Shown piece by piece: positions 1 through 8,077 of a DNA stretch of 64,000 nucleotides. Source of the stretch: Halosolutus amylolyticus. GTDB lineage: Archaea; Halobacteriota; Halobacteria; Halobacteriales; Natrialbaceae. The notes beneath the pieces are model-generated. The model saw only the letters and a program-made list of their open reading frames with translations, did no database searches and was not told where the DNA came from. Position numbers and translations under genes: made by a program. The first letter of the stretch is position 1. Each line of letters begins with the position of its first letter. The stretch covers positions 930,001 through 994,000 of the forward strand of contig NZ_JALIQP010000002.1 of NCBI RefSeq assembly GCF_023566055.1, read 5' to 3'.

Positions 1-2
1 TG

Positions 3-530
3 TGGGTAACGGGAGACGATTTCGAGACCTTCGAACAAAAAGTAACTGCGCACGAGTTCGTTGATGATATTCTCGCGCTCGACAAAGTAGAGGATAGCAC
101 GCTCTATCGAGTGAGATGGCGCGGGCGACACAACGACCTCATCCAGGGGATCACGGAGGCTGATGGGACGATTTTAGAGGGGTATGCCGATGACAAGTGG
201 TATTTCCGACTCCGATTTCCCGACCACGATGCGCTCTCACGGTTCCACAACTTCTGTACCGACCTCGGAATATCGATTCACATTGTACGAACGTATACGG
301 AAACCGACCGAACTGAGAGCGTCAAGCAGTTCGACCTCTCTCAGGAACAGCGTGAGGCACTCATCGTGGGGCTTCGGATGGGGTACTTCGATACGCCGAG
401 TGAAGCAAACTTGGACGAGCTCGCCGACGAACTGGAGATTTCGCAACAGGCCACCTCTGATCGGATTCGGCGGGGAACGAAACAAGTCCTCACCGAGGCG
501 TTGCTGGCGAGCGCGACAGACTTCGAGTGA
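3..530 (+). CDS. HTH_10 (bacterio-opsin activator type) regulator, 5' end outside the window
   Basis: The reading frame is open from the window edge, so only the C-terminal 175 or so residues are visible. The last 55 residues, from LSQEQREALIVGLRMGYFDT to the end, match the HTH_10 domain of haloarchaeal Bat-like regulators, including the GYFDTP turn, the DELADELEIS helix and the SDRIRRG recognition region. The preceding residues look like the beta-rich N-terminal domain that goes with HTH_10. The protein is expected to bind DNA in the cytoplasm and regulate a nearby gene; the target is unknown. An internal ATG at 111 exists, but the coding frame clearly continues upstream. GC content is lower than in most of the window. 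Confidence 0.85.
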   Translation, partial: WVTGDDFETFEQKVTAHEFVDDILALDKVEDSTLYRVRWRGRHNDLIQGITEADGTILEGYADDKWYFRLRFPDHDALSRFHNFCTDLGISIHIVRTYTETDRTESVKQFDLSQEQREALIVGLRMGYFDTPSEANLDELADELEISQQATSDRIRRGTKQVLTEALLASATDFE

Positions 531-689
531 GCCTCCGAAACGACTTAAAAGAGCTGATGGGTCTACGATCACCCTTTCTTGAAACGGGGCAGTACATCTT
601 CTAGTGCCAGAATCCCGCTCCAGTTACCCCCTCGAGGCCGAGTCCAGTCGGGAGAGCGTTCCCAATACGAACAGCAACCGGTTTTCGTT

Positions 690-1061
690 ATGAACAGCAT
701 CATGAGCGAACGCACCATCAATTTCGACGCGGTTCTCGACCTGTGTCGAAATCGACAACGTCGCATCGTCCTTGCGGTCCTCACAGACCAGCAACGGCCG
801 TTAACGCTGAGGGACCTCGTGGAGGTGGTTATCAAACACAATCATCACCTCTCGGCTACAGCGGTTTCTGGAGACGAGTTATCGCAGGTTCGGCTCTCGC
901 TGCATCACGAACATATTCCGACACTGGAAGCGGCGTCGGTTATCGACTACGATCGAGACCGGGGACTGGTGGAACCGACGGAGCGGTTTGACGAATTGCA
1001 ACCCTCTCTGTCGGCCGTCATCGAAGCCGATCCCAAACTCGAACTACCGGTCGAATTGTGA
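690..1061 (+). CDS. Winged-helix protein of the haloarchaeal DUF7344 type
   Basis: This 123-residue protein has the layout of small haloarchaeal winged-helix proteins: a helix with CRNRQRRIVLAVL, a second helix around LTLRDLVEVV, and a wing region HHEHIPTLEAASVIDYDRDRG. This resembles the family I know as DUF7344, a set of putative DNA-binding regulators. I chose ATG 690; a second ATG lies four codons further in at 702, and a longer frame starting at 579 has a non-protein-like beginning. It is downstream of an HTH_10 gene in the same direction, about 160 bases away. Function beyond likely DNA binding is unknown. Confidence 0.7.
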   Translation: MNSIMSERTINFDAVLDLCRNRQRRIVLAVLTDQQRPLTLRDLVEVVIKHNHHLSATAVSGDELSQVRLSLHHEHIPTLEAASVIDYDRDRGLVEPTERFDELQPSLSAVIEADPKLELPVEL

Positions 1062-1166
1062 TCTAGATCGTCCTCCTGTGGAACGAGGGCGTTTCTCAGT
1101 ACGCAACCACAGGTCGCAGGAGTTACTGTGAGCAGGGAGTGCTGTCCGGCCGATCAGGGAGCGGGT

Positions 1167-1373
1167 CTAGTCACCAAACTGCTCGTCAACGACCTCTGCG
1201 ATAGCGTCTATGTCCAGTTCGTGGATGGCGATATCCTCCCCGACAGTGTACTCGGATATTTGGCCACACTCGTAGCATTCGAGCACGATATCGGTCTTGT
1301 GCGCCATCATCGAGATATCCTCCACTTCATCGCATGACGGACACCGCAACCACTCACTGAACCGGTAGTCCAT
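1167..1373 (-). CDS. Small zinc-knuckle protein
   Basis: The 68-residue product contains two CXXC knuckles, CPSC at about residues 11-14 and CYEC at about 33-36, so it probably binds one zinc ion. The rest is acidic (VDEQFGD end). Such tiny zinc-finger proteins are common in haloarchaea and mostly uncharacterised. I chose the ATG at 1373 because the protein-like, acidic part begins there. The frame can be extended to 1493 with 40 extra residues, which contain two further Cys but look less like coding sequence. Confidence 0.6.
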   Translation of the reverse strand: MDYRFSEWLRCPSCDEVEDISMMAHKTDIVLECYECGQISEYTVGEDIAIHELDIDAIAEVVDEQFGD

Positions 1374-1563
1374 ACACGCAGATACTGACGACCTGTTATG
1401 AACATATGGGTAACAGCTATCCACAAACTCGTCGAGATCGAAAACGCCTATCTTGTAAATGAAATCCGCCGTCCGCAACATCGAACGCGCCATCGAGGAC
1501 TCACACCTGTGAAATCACGCGTTCAAACAAGGCCCAGGGGGTGTATGCAACACGCCAACGGCG

Positions 1564-1806
1564 CTATTTCGTCCACCTAATCTCGTATTCGAGTTCGTAC
1601 CGTTGTTCGCCGGTTTCTGAATCCGTGAGTCGTTCGAGTTCGACTTCGAATCGAGGACGTTCCGGCACAGTCACGGTCTGCTCTTCTGCGTCGTTAACTA
1701 GCGTGACATCTCCAGATTCGATCTGATCTGCAGTATCGCGTAACGCTTCAGCAATCTCGGTTCTCGGAACCGCTTCCTCGGTTTTGAATAGCTCTTCTTC
1801 GGGCAT
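1564..1806 (-). CDS. amphi-Trp domain protein
   Basis: This 80-residue acidic protein matches the amphi-Trp domain family: it opens with ELFKTEEAVPR, continues with helix EIAEALRDTADQIESGDVTL, and ends in strand YELEYEIRWTK with the terminal Trp pattern that names the family. The family is small and widespread in haloarchaea, with no established biochemical role. The start at 1806 is an ATG and gives the usual family length. It lies in the lower-GC left edge of the window. Confidence 0.85.
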   Translation of the reverse strand: MPEEELFKTEEAVPRTEIAEALRDTADQIESGDVTLVNDAEEQTVTVPERPRFEVELERLTDSETGEQRYELEYEIRWTK

Positions 1807-2103
1807 CAGTTCTCACCACACTCTCGACGGCAATATAGCCACATGCGAACCCCAGAACAGAAGAACACGTTTCGATGCTGCATTCGCGCCTTGTATCTCG
1901 CAGAGATGCAACGAACGACCGAGCTACTGTCAGAAATGCTCCGTTGAATCCAGAGCACGAATGTAGCACGCGCTGAAAGGCAATCTGTAGAGAACGATGA
2001 TCGGTCAGCACAGGACAAACGCAGAATTTTTACTGGGAATGTGATAGGTGATCGTCTCCAGTGATACCGGTAGCCGTCCGTTCGTCGGAACGGATCGGCG
2101 ATC
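1807..2103. other. Intergenic region without a recognised gene
   Basis: About 300 bases lie between the amphi-Trp start and the end of the DUF99 gene. The open frames here have Arg/Ser/Cys-rich translations that look like chance frames. Base composition shifts from lower GC on the left to the high GC of the rest of the window near 2050. I see no RNA gene or repeat. Confidence 0.5.
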
Positions 2104-2679
2104 TCACTCCCGATCGGCGGCGTACTCGTCACCGGCCCGTGCCGCCAGCCGAGCGACGCGGAGCGGTTCCGGCCTGCCACCCTCGGGCGTGAACGCCCGC
2201 ACGATCGCGGCCGCTTCCGCGGCGTCGCAACCGACGTGCCTGACGTAGACGGTCTCGTCGTCGACCGACACCGCGCGGCGATCGGGCAACGATCGGTACA
2301 GGTCCAGCCGCTCCCGGAGTTCGGGTCCGGAAAACGCGTCCCTGAGACCAGCCTCGAGGCCGTCGCTCGCCTCGAAGGTCACGGCGAGGACCGGTCGCTG
2401 GGCGGCCTCGTGGATCCGCGAAAGATCGAATACGTTGTACCACGCCGGGGCGACGGCGCCGAGCAGGACGTACCGGACGTCCGGTCGACCGAGGTCGTCG
2501 ACCAACGACTCGACTGCCGTCGTCGCGTCCGTGCCGCCGACGGTACACGCCGCGTACCCCAGCCCATCGACGACGCGATCGCGACGGACGACGGCACCCG
2601 CGAACGTGCTTCGATCGGCACTCGCGTCGTCACCGCGAAACGATTCGGCGACGCCCAGCGCCCGTACCCCGGGCTTCAT
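2104..2679 (-). CDS. DUF99 family protein (UPF0215)
   Basis: The 191-residue protein starts MKPGVRALGVAESF, the family's characteristic opening, and contains VVRRDRVVDGLGYAACTVGG, VRYVLLGAVAPAWYNVFDL and RPVLAVTFEASDGLE, all typical of archaeal DUF99 proteins. Bacterial and archaeal relatives have been linked to endonuclease V-like folds, so a nucleic-acid role is plausible, but no activity can be read from this sequence. It starts 6 bases after the stop codon of the small DUF5786-type gene and is almost certainly co-transcribed with it. Confidence 0.88.
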   Translation of the reverse strand: MKPGVRALGVAESFRGDDASADRSTFAGAVVRRDRVVDGLGYAACTVGGTDATTAVESLVDDLGRPDVRYVLLGAVAPAWYNVFDLSRIHEAAQRPVLAVTFEASDGLEAGLRDAFSGPELRERLDLYRSLPDRRAVSVDDETVYVRHVGCDAAEAAAIVRAFTPEGGRPEPLRVARLAARAGDEYAADRE

Positions 2680-2685
2680 CCGGTC

Positions 2686-2859
2686 TCAACCGTCGTCTTT
2701 GATCTCCTTGAGCCGATCGAGGAGTTCGTCGCTCGAGGCACCGTTCTCGAACTCGATCGAGCCGTCGTGACTGTTCTCCGAGGATTGTACCGCGTCGTCG
2801 TCGTCAAAATCAGCGTCGACCTCCTGTTGCTCGGATTCGTCGTAGCTCCCGAATCCCAT
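2686..2859 (-). CDS. Small acidic DUF5786-type protein
   Basis: A 57-residue acidic protein, opening MGFGSYDESEQQEVDADFD and ending DELLDRLKEIKDDG. This matches the short haloarchaeal family I know as DUF5786: a disordered acidic N-terminus followed by a short amphipathic helix. Its stop codon is 6 bases before the DUF99 start on the same strand, so the two form an operon. The role is unknown. Confidence 0.8.
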   Translation of the reverse strand: MGFGSYDESEQQEVDADFDDDDAVQSSENSHDGSIEFENGASSDELLDRLKEIKDDG

Positions 2860-3067
2860 ACGGGTGGTACTTGGGGCTTGCGATAGAAAAATCTCGTGGT
2901 TGCGCGTTGCCGACAGTTTTCGCTTTCACTGATACGTCTACGACAGAACCTTACGACTTCGAGACCGTATAATACCATCAGAATTCCCATATACCGACTC
3001 GATCCCGGTCGACCGCCCCTGTCGATCGGACGGTACCGTTTTGCCGACGGCTCACGACGGAGCGCGT

Positions 3068-3679
3068 ATGGAGGTCCATCACGTCACCGAGGACGCGGAG
3101 ACGTTCACCTGTAACGCCTTCCTGGTCGTGGGCGATCGAACGACGCTCGTAGACGCCGGCGCGTGGGACGGAGTCGTCGACGAGATTCACAGCCACACCG
3201 ACGACGTGGACGACGTGGTGATGACCCACCAGCACGGCGACCACGTCGCACAGCTCGAGGCCGTGGCCGAGACGTTCGACCCGGACGTCTACGCCTACGC
3301 TGACCACCCGACGCGAACCCAGGCGATCGACGACGGGGACACTGTCCCGATCGGCGACGAGGAGTTCGACGTGGTGTACACGCCGGGTCACGCGGACGAT
3401 CACGTCTCCTTCGTCTCCGAGACGACGCTGTTCTCCGGCGACGTGGTCGTCCACGACGACGGCGCCTTCGACTACGGCAGCTTCGGCCGGACGGACATGG
3501 CCGGCCAGTCCCGCGAGCGACTCATCGAGAGCGTCGAGGACCTGCTCGATCGCCTGCCTGACGGGGTCGAACACATGTACGCCGGCCACGGCGGCGTCTT
3601 CCACGGCGACGTTCGCGACGTGGTCGAGACGGCGCTGGAGCGAGCGGAGAAGCGCGAACCGAAGTATCCGGACGAGTAG
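3068..3679 (+). CDS. MBL-fold metallo-hydrolase
   Basis: A 203-residue metallo-beta-lactamase-fold protein. The metal-binding HxHxDH signature appears as THQHGDH, followed by the later ligands in TPGHADDH, the Asp in LFSGDVVV and a final GHG. Proteins of this type hydrolyse thioesters, lactones or similar bonds; the substrate here cannot be told. The ATG at 3068 is preferred over the upstream in-frame ATG at 3041 because homologous proteins begin with the strand MEVHHV and the extra nine residues are not protein-like. Confidence 0.85.
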   Translation: MEVHHVTEDAETFTCNAFLVVGDRTTLVDAGAWDGVVDEIHSHTDDVDDVVMTHQHGDHVAQLEAVAETFDPDVYAYADHPTRTQAIDDGDTVPIGDEEFDVVYTPGHADDHVSFVSETTLFSGDVVVHDDGAFDYGSFGRTDMAGQSRERLIESVEDLLDRLPDGVEHMYAGHGGVFHGDVRDVVETALERAEKREPKYPDE

Positions 3680-3827
3680 CTGAGGGAGGCTGAAGACGAG
3701 CGTGCGCGGAACGGTTCGGACGACATCACCGAACCGGACGTTCGTCGCGAAACGTCACGAGACGGCCGTTCGTCGGCAAACCATCGAGAGAAGAAACGGC
3801 AGGCGGTTCGAATCGGGGCGGTCCCGA

Positions 3828-3977
3828 TTATGCGGCGCGGGGTTCCTTCGCCTTGGGGCGGAGGTTCCCGTAGCCGCACTTCCGGCAGTTGTCGGCTCGC
3901 TTTGGGTTGCGAGCGTTACAGCGCATGCAGATCATCTTCTCGAGGGAGCGCTTTTCGGCAGCGTCGAACTTGGGCAT
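3828..3977 (-). CDS. rpl40e: Large-subunit ribosomal protein L40e
   Basis: The 49-residue basic protein has the L40e pattern [10 protein letters not shown], then a four-cysteine zinc ribbon (CMRC, then CRKC) with [10 protein letters not shown] between, and ends KAKEPRAA. It is a structural zinc-binding protein of the 50S subunit. A TATA-like box 24-31 bases before the ATG indicates a leaderless transcript. Length and cysteine spacing are normal for the family. Confidence 0.95.
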   Translation of the reverse strand: MPKFDAAEKRSLEKMICMRCNARNPKRADNCRKCGYGNLRPKAKEPRAA

Positions 3978-4000
3978 ACCCCTCGGTTGGCCCGTGGCAC

Positions 4001-4008
4001 ATATAACC
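4001..4008 (-). promoter_or_regulatory. TATA-like box of rpl40e
   Basis: On the minus strand the sequence reads GGTTATAT, centred about 27 bases before the ATG at 3977. In haloarchaea this spacing places the transcription start at or next to the start codon. Confidence 0.6.
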
Positions 4009-4058
4009 GCTGTGGTCCGCCGTCGCCCGCGAGTCGCGTCCACCGTCGCGCCCGCGAG

Positions 4059-4559
4059 TCACTCGTCCGCGAGATAGTCCTCCTGGACGGCGACGACCTC
4101 GCTCGAGTCCGCACACTCACTGTAGCGACGGAGCGGTTCCTCGTTGAGCGTCAGAAAGGTCTCGCCCCAGCGGAACGGTTCGAGCAGTTCTTCGGCCCGA
4201 TCGCGCTCGCCGAAGATACAGCACGCGGCGGCGAGCGCTTCGACCGTCGTCAGCCGGAACGGGCGGCCGTAGTTGACGGGGTTCGCGGCGACGAGGAAGG
4301 GGAGCGCCCGGTGGATGCCGTTCATCCGGAAGGCGGCTTCGCCCGCGGACTCCCACGAACAGTCCAGCGCGACCAGCGTGCCGAGCCCCTCCTCGGCGTC
4401 GGCCGGCGAGAGCGCCTGTTCGGCGTGGGGGTTGAGGACGACGCCGTAGGGAACCTGGCCCATAGACCGGTGGAGGATCGCCTCGTCGAACCGCTCGAGG
4501 CGGCGGGCGGTGCACTTGTCGGGATCGTCGTCGCCCTCGTAGTAGACGTGACACTCCAC
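4059..4559 (-). CDS. tsr3: Tsr3, rRNA aminocarboxypropyltransferase (DUF367)
   Basis: The 166-residue product matches Tsr3: an N-terminal [20 protein letters not shown], then [18 protein letters not shown], the SAM-pocket region [27 protein letters not shown], and a C-terminal helical part. Tsr3 transfers the aminocarboxypropyl group of SAM to a modified uridine of small-subunit rRNA during ribosome maturation. The GTG at 4559 is chosen because the family begins right at [12 protein letters not shown]. An upstream in-frame TTG at 4601 would add 14 residues but runs into the 44-bp tandem repeat. It lies near rpl40e on the same strand, which fits a translation context. Confidence 0.88.
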   Translation of the reverse strand: MECHVYYEGDDDPDKCTARRLERFDEAILHRSMGQVPYGVVLNPHAEQALSPADAEEGLGTLVALDCSWESAGEAAFRMNGIHRALPFLVAANPVNYGRPFRLTTVEALAAACCIFGERDRAEELLEPFRWGETFLTLNEEPLRRYSECADSSEVVAVQEDYLADE

Positions 4560-4592
4560 ACCGGGACTACGATCGGGGACGGAAAAAGACAG

Positions 4593-4759
4593 TCGATCCA
4601 ATCACCCCTCGGAATCGAACCGGTCACTCCACGCAGTCGATCCAATCACCCCTCGGAATCGAACCGGTCACTCCACGCAGTCGATCCAATCACCCCTCGG
4701 AATCGAACCGGTCACTCCACGCAGTCGATCCAATCACCCCTCGGAATCGAACCGGTCAC
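4593..4759. repeat. Tandem repeat, 44-bp unit, 3.8 copies
   Basis: Identical units begin at 4593, 4637, 4681 and 4725 with TCGATCCAATCACCCCTCGG. The fourth copy stops matching at about 4759. The array fills the gap between the tsr3 start and the end of the Rieske gene; the Rieske stop codon (4756-4758, minus strand) is inside the last copy. The unit is too uniform and has no spacers, so it is not a CRISPR. It looks like recent tandem duplication that began at the 3' end of the Rieske gene. Confidence 0.95.
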
Positions 4760-6570
4760 CCTTCGTGGATCGTCTCCCCGCGGTTGAGCCGCTGGGCGAT
4801 CGTGAACGTCTGGTCCGCCTCGCGACGCGTCGGGAAGTGGGCGGCCATGTAGCGGGCGGTCGCGATCAGCGGCACGCGGCGGCGACGCTCGTGTTCGATC
4901 TGCGTGTCCTCGCCGGTGGATACCGACGATTCAGCCAGCTCGAACTGCCGGAACGCCGCCTCGACGTTCTGGAGCGTGTGGAAGCCGGCGTCCTCGCGCA
5001 GGAGACCGCGACCGAGCGTGCGCTTCAGGGCCGCGGGATCGCCGCCACAGTCGAGGAACTCGGCCACGAGTCGGCCCGCTTCGTTCACCGCGCCCTCCCT
5101 GTCGAACGTCTCGAGGAGGGTCTCGAGCACCGCGTCGGGATCGCGATCGCTCTCGTGCTCGCCGGGGTCGGGGATCGGCGCTGGCGGCGTGTTGAGGAAC
5201 CGATCGAGGTAGACGTTGAGGGCCGCGTCGAAGACGCCACGGTAGCACTCGATCGCGTCGGTTCGGCGGGCGAAGCCGTGAACCGCGTTCGCGTAGGTGA
5301 ACGTGTGATGGACGGTGTCCCAGTCGGAGAACTCGTTCGCCGTCCCGAACTGGGCGACGCGGGTCGCGGCGGCATGGGCCACCTCGCCGGCGAGGGCCTC
5401 GGTCGTCGCCCCCGATCGGATCGCGCCCGCGAGCGCGTCGACGATCGCCTCGGGGTCGTCGCCGAGCAAGGTTGCCTGGAAATCTTCCGGCGGCGTCCAC
5501 GCCGTCTCGTCCCTCGGCTCCGCTCCCTCCGCCACGAGGTCCGCGAGGCCGCTCGTCTCGGTGACGTCGCCGCCGTAGACGTCCTCGAGCAGGGCGACGA
5601 GATCGATCGGCTGTCGCCACGCGGACTGCTCGTCGCTCCGGGTCGCCGTGACCAGGGGTTCGACCAGTGCCGCCAGGGTGTCGTCGGCGGTTGCCCAGCC
5701 CACGTGGTCGAGGCTCTCGAGGGCCGTGTTCGCGAAGTCGAGCACGTGCCCGGTCGAGAGATACGGGTGGTCGGTCGCCGCGGCGACGAGCAGGTCCGCA
5801 ATCTCGGCCTCCGAGTAGCCCGACGCGACGGCGGTGCGAAGACAGCGTTCGGCACCGTCGGCGTCGCGAACCTCGACGCAGTCGCGGAACCACGACTTCA
5901 GCCGATCGAAGTCGACCTCGCTCGTCGAGAACGACGGCTGGTCGAAGTGCGGCGGTTCACTGGCGCAGTCGTCGGCGACGTGGCGAACGCCGGTGTACAG
6001 CGCCCGCTTTCGATCCTCGGGATCGAGATCCGCCATCACGTTCGCCAGGCAGCCGAGGATTGTCAGCCCGCGGCCCCAGCCCGAATCGCGATACCGGGTG
6101 CCGAATTCGAGCGTCACCGCCATCGGCTCCCGGTAGTCGACGCCGGCGTCGAGCAGGCCGATCGACGACTTCGCGGCGACGAGGCGGAGGTTCTCCTCGA
6201 GACCGGTCTCGAGGCGATCGGTCCAGTGCTCGGCTGGCGGCCGGTCGCGCGCCGGGTTCGGGTTCACGTAAACGACGCCGTCGCGGATCTCGGTCGGGTA
6301 CGTCCGGACGTCGTCGGCCCAGGGGTCGAACGTATCGCCACAGGAGAGTTCGAATCGCGCGTGGTGCCAGTGACAGGTGAGGATTCCCTCGTCGACGGTC
6401 CCCTCCGAGAGGGGAAACCCCATGTGCGGGCACCGGTTGTCGACGACCCGGACCTCACCCTCGTGGTAGAAGGCGGCCAGCGGCGTCCCGTCGATCGAAA
6501 CCTGCGTGCGGCCAGCCGCCTCGAGATCCGAAAGCGGTGCGAGTTCGTGGAAATCGTCCGTCGTCGCCAT
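4756..6570 (-). CDS. Rieske 2Fe-2S protein with a long helical C-terminal region
   Basis: A 604-residue protein. Residues about 5-105 form a Rieske domain with both cluster motifs, NRCPHMGFPL and LTCHWHHARF, so the two Cys/His pairs needed for a 2Fe-2S centre are present. The remaining ~490 residues are mainly helical (LEFGTRYRDSGWGRGLTILGC, DLLVAAATDHPYLSTGHVLDF and similar) and I do not recognise a catalytic domain. A redox or electron-transfer role is inferred. ATG 6570 is chosen because the Rieske domain starts right after it; the frame upstream to 6777 reads as non-coding. The gene is divergent from the peroxiredoxin fusion gene with a 211-base gap. Its stop codon lies in the 44-bp tandem repeat. 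Confidence 0.85.
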   Translation of the reverse strand: MATTDDFHELAPLSDLEAAGRTQVSIDGTPLAAFYHEGEVRVVDNRCPHMGFPLSEGTVDEGILTCHWHHARFELSCGDTFDPWADDVRTYPTEIRDGVVYVNPNPARDRPPAEHWTDRLETGLEENLRLVAAKSSIGLLDAGVDYREPMAVTLEFGTRYRDSGWGRGLTILGCLANVMADLDPEDRKRALYTGVRHVADDCASEPPHFDQPSFSTSEVDFDRLKSWFRDCVEVRDADGAERCLRTAVASGYSEAEIADLLVAAATDHPYLSTGHVLDFANTALESLDHVGWATADDTLAALVEPLVTATRSDEQSAWRQPIDLVALLEDVYGGDVTETSGLADLVAEGAEPRDETAWTPPEDFQATLLGDDPEAIVDALAGAIRSGATTEALAGEVAHAAATRVAQFGTANEFSDWDTVHHTFTYANAVHGFARRTDAIECYRGVFDAALNVYLDRFLNTPPAPIPDPGEHESDRDPDAVLETLLETFDREGAVNEAGRLVAEFLDCGGDPAALKRTLGRGLLREDAGFHTLQNVEAAFRQFELAESSVSTGEDTQIEHERRRRVPLIATARYMAAHFPTRREADQTFTIAQRLNRGETIHEG

Positions 6571-6781
6571 GTGCCAGTTGTCGGCACAGACCGGTGTAAA
6601 CGTTCGCTGAACCAGGATTATGTAACGTATCGTATGATTCCGGCCGATCGAGTGACGGCGACGCTCCGTACCGCGCTCGCGATCACGCGCCGTCCCACGG
6701 TCCGAAGACGTCACAGCCGCGGCCGGTGGAGGACACAACCGCGGCCGGTGGAGATACGTAGTCGGCATTCGAAGCACGCGT

Positions 6782-7672
6782 ATGCTCGAACCGGGAGAGA
6801 GTGCGCCGACGTTCGAACGGCCCGCGGCCGTCGACGGCGAAGTTCGGCGCGCGACGTTCGACGAACTGGTCGGGGATACGGCCGTCGTGGTCGTCGTGTT
6901 TTACCCGGCCGATTTCAGCCCCGTCTGTACCGACGAACTCTGTTCGCTTCGCGACTTCGATCTGTTCGGCCTGCAGCCGGACGTGTCGATCGTCGGGGTT
7001 TCGACCGACTCGGCCTACAGTCACCGCGCCTTCGCCGAGCGAAACGATCTCGACTTCCCGCTCGTCTCCGACGGCGACGGGTCGATCGCCGACGCCTACG
7101 GCGTCCTCGAGGACGAAGCCCTGGACGGCCATCGAACCGTCGCCAGCCGATCGGTGTTCGTCCTCGACGCCGATCGAACCGTGCGATACGCGTGGGCGGC
7201 CGACGAGCGGGGCGAACTGCCCGATCTCGAGGCGGTTCGATCGGCGATCGAGTCGGCCTCCGACGACGAGACCGCGGTCGAGCGCTACCGGGTCGCCCAC
7301 CGCTGGTACCACGAGGGCCTGGAGGCGTACACCCAGGGCCACACCGCGTTCGTCGAGGCGGACTGGCTGTCCGCCGCCGCGTCCTTCGAGCAGGCGGTCG
7401 ACCCGCTCACGGAGGCGATCGAGGCGTTCGACGCGGCCCGGCGATACGCCACGGACGAGCGCGTCCGCGAGGCGGCGACGACGGCCAACGAACAGGCGAC
7501 CGATCGGCGCAACGCCGCGAAGTGGTACGCGGAGGCGGCCAGACGGTACGGGAAAGGCGACGTCGAGACGGGCGACGACTACCGCGCCGACGCCGATCGG
7601 CCCCACGCCGCCGTCGACCGCCGGGACGAACCGGCCCATCCGGACGCCCTGGTCGATCTCCTCGCGGAGTGA
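6782..7672 (+). CDS. Peroxiredoxin (AhpC/TSA) with an added helical C-terminal domain
   Basis: Residues 1-160 are a thioredoxin-fold peroxiredoxin: LEPGESAPTFERPA, FYPADFSPVCTDELCSL with the peroxidatic Cys in the PVCT motif and a second Cys five residues later, then VSTDSAYSHRAFAE and SVFVLDADRTVRYAW. These enzymes reduce peroxides. Residues about 165-296 are an extra Tyr/Ala/His-rich helical region (YHEGLEAYTQGHTAF, RRNAAKWYAEAARRY) that resembles TPR or MIT-type hairpins; ordinary peroxiredoxins lack it. The gene is divergent from the Rieske gene, so the two may share redox control. The start at 6782 is the only sensible ATG. Confidence 0.85.
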   Translation: MLEPGESAPTFERPAAVDGEVRRATFDELVGDTAVVVVVFYPADFSPVCTDELCSLRDFDLFGLQPDVSIVGVSTDSAYSHRAFAERNDLDFPLVSDGDGSIADAYGVLEDEALDGHRTVASRSVFVLDADRTVRYAWAADERGELPDLEAVRSAIESASDDETAVERYRVAHRWYHEGLEAYTQGHTAFVEADWLSAAASFEQAVDPLTEAIEAFDAARRYATDERVREAATTANEQATDRRNAAKWYAEAARRYGKGDVETGDDYRADADRPHAAVDRRDEPAHPDALVDLLAE

Positions 7673-7716
7673 CGTCGGCGTCACACACTTTTCCCGCCGG
7701 CGACGAATCGTCCGGT

Positions 7717-8070
7717 ATGGCCACCGACGCAGCGCGGCTCGTCCGACGCTACTACGACGCACTCGACGATCACGACTACGAGACGCTCGCGGACGTGCTC
7801 GCGCCCGATTTCGCCCAGCGCCGGCCCGATCGGACCTTCGAGAGCCGTGCGGCGTTCGTCCGGTTCATGCGCGACGAGCGGCCGAACCCGGAGACCCGTC
7901 ACGAACTGGACGCGATCGTCGCGGACGACGGGCGAGCGGCGGTCCGCGGCCGCGTGATCGAGGAGAGCGCGACGGACGGCGACGGCGAGCGCCGCGCCCT
8001 GTTCGAGTTCGCCGACTTCTTCGAACTCGAGGGCGATCGGATCGGCAGGCTCGAGACGTACTCCCGGTGA
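7717..8070 (+). CDS. SnoaL-like / NTF2-fold protein
   Basis: A 117-residue protein with the alpha+beta cone pattern of SnoaL-like proteins: ATDAARLVRRYYDALDDHDYETLADVLAPDFAQRRPDR at the N-terminus and RALFEFADFFELEGDRIGRLETYS at the C-terminus. The fold is used for small-molecule binding or polyketide-type cyclisation and isomerisation; no specific substrate can be inferred. It lies 44 bases downstream of the peroxiredoxin fusion gene in the same direction. Confidence 0.85.
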   Translation: MATDAARLVRRYYDALDDHDYETLADVLAPDFAQRRPDRTFESRAAFVRFMRDERPNPETRHELDAIVADDGRAAVRGRVIEESATDGDGERRALFEFADFFELEGDRIGRLETYSR

Positions 8071-8077
8071 CGCTCGG

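Noticed and set aside
1748-2180. Minus-strand frames between the amphi-Trp and DUF99 genes
   Set aside because: They are Arg/Ser/Cys-rich and overlap each other; no recognisable domain.
4593-4759. CRISPR array
   Set aside because: Units of 44 bp are directly adjacent with no variable spacers, and no cas genes are nearby.
4593-4759. tRNA gene remnants from the T-arm-like word GGTTCGATTCC in each repeat
   Set aside because: Only three pairs of a T-stem can form and there is no acceptor or anticodon arm.
4765-8070. A 1101-residue plus-strand open frame opposite the Rieske gene
   Set aside because: It is antisense to a well-supported gene, is very Arg/Val-rich, and exists because high-GC codons rarely create stops on the other strand.
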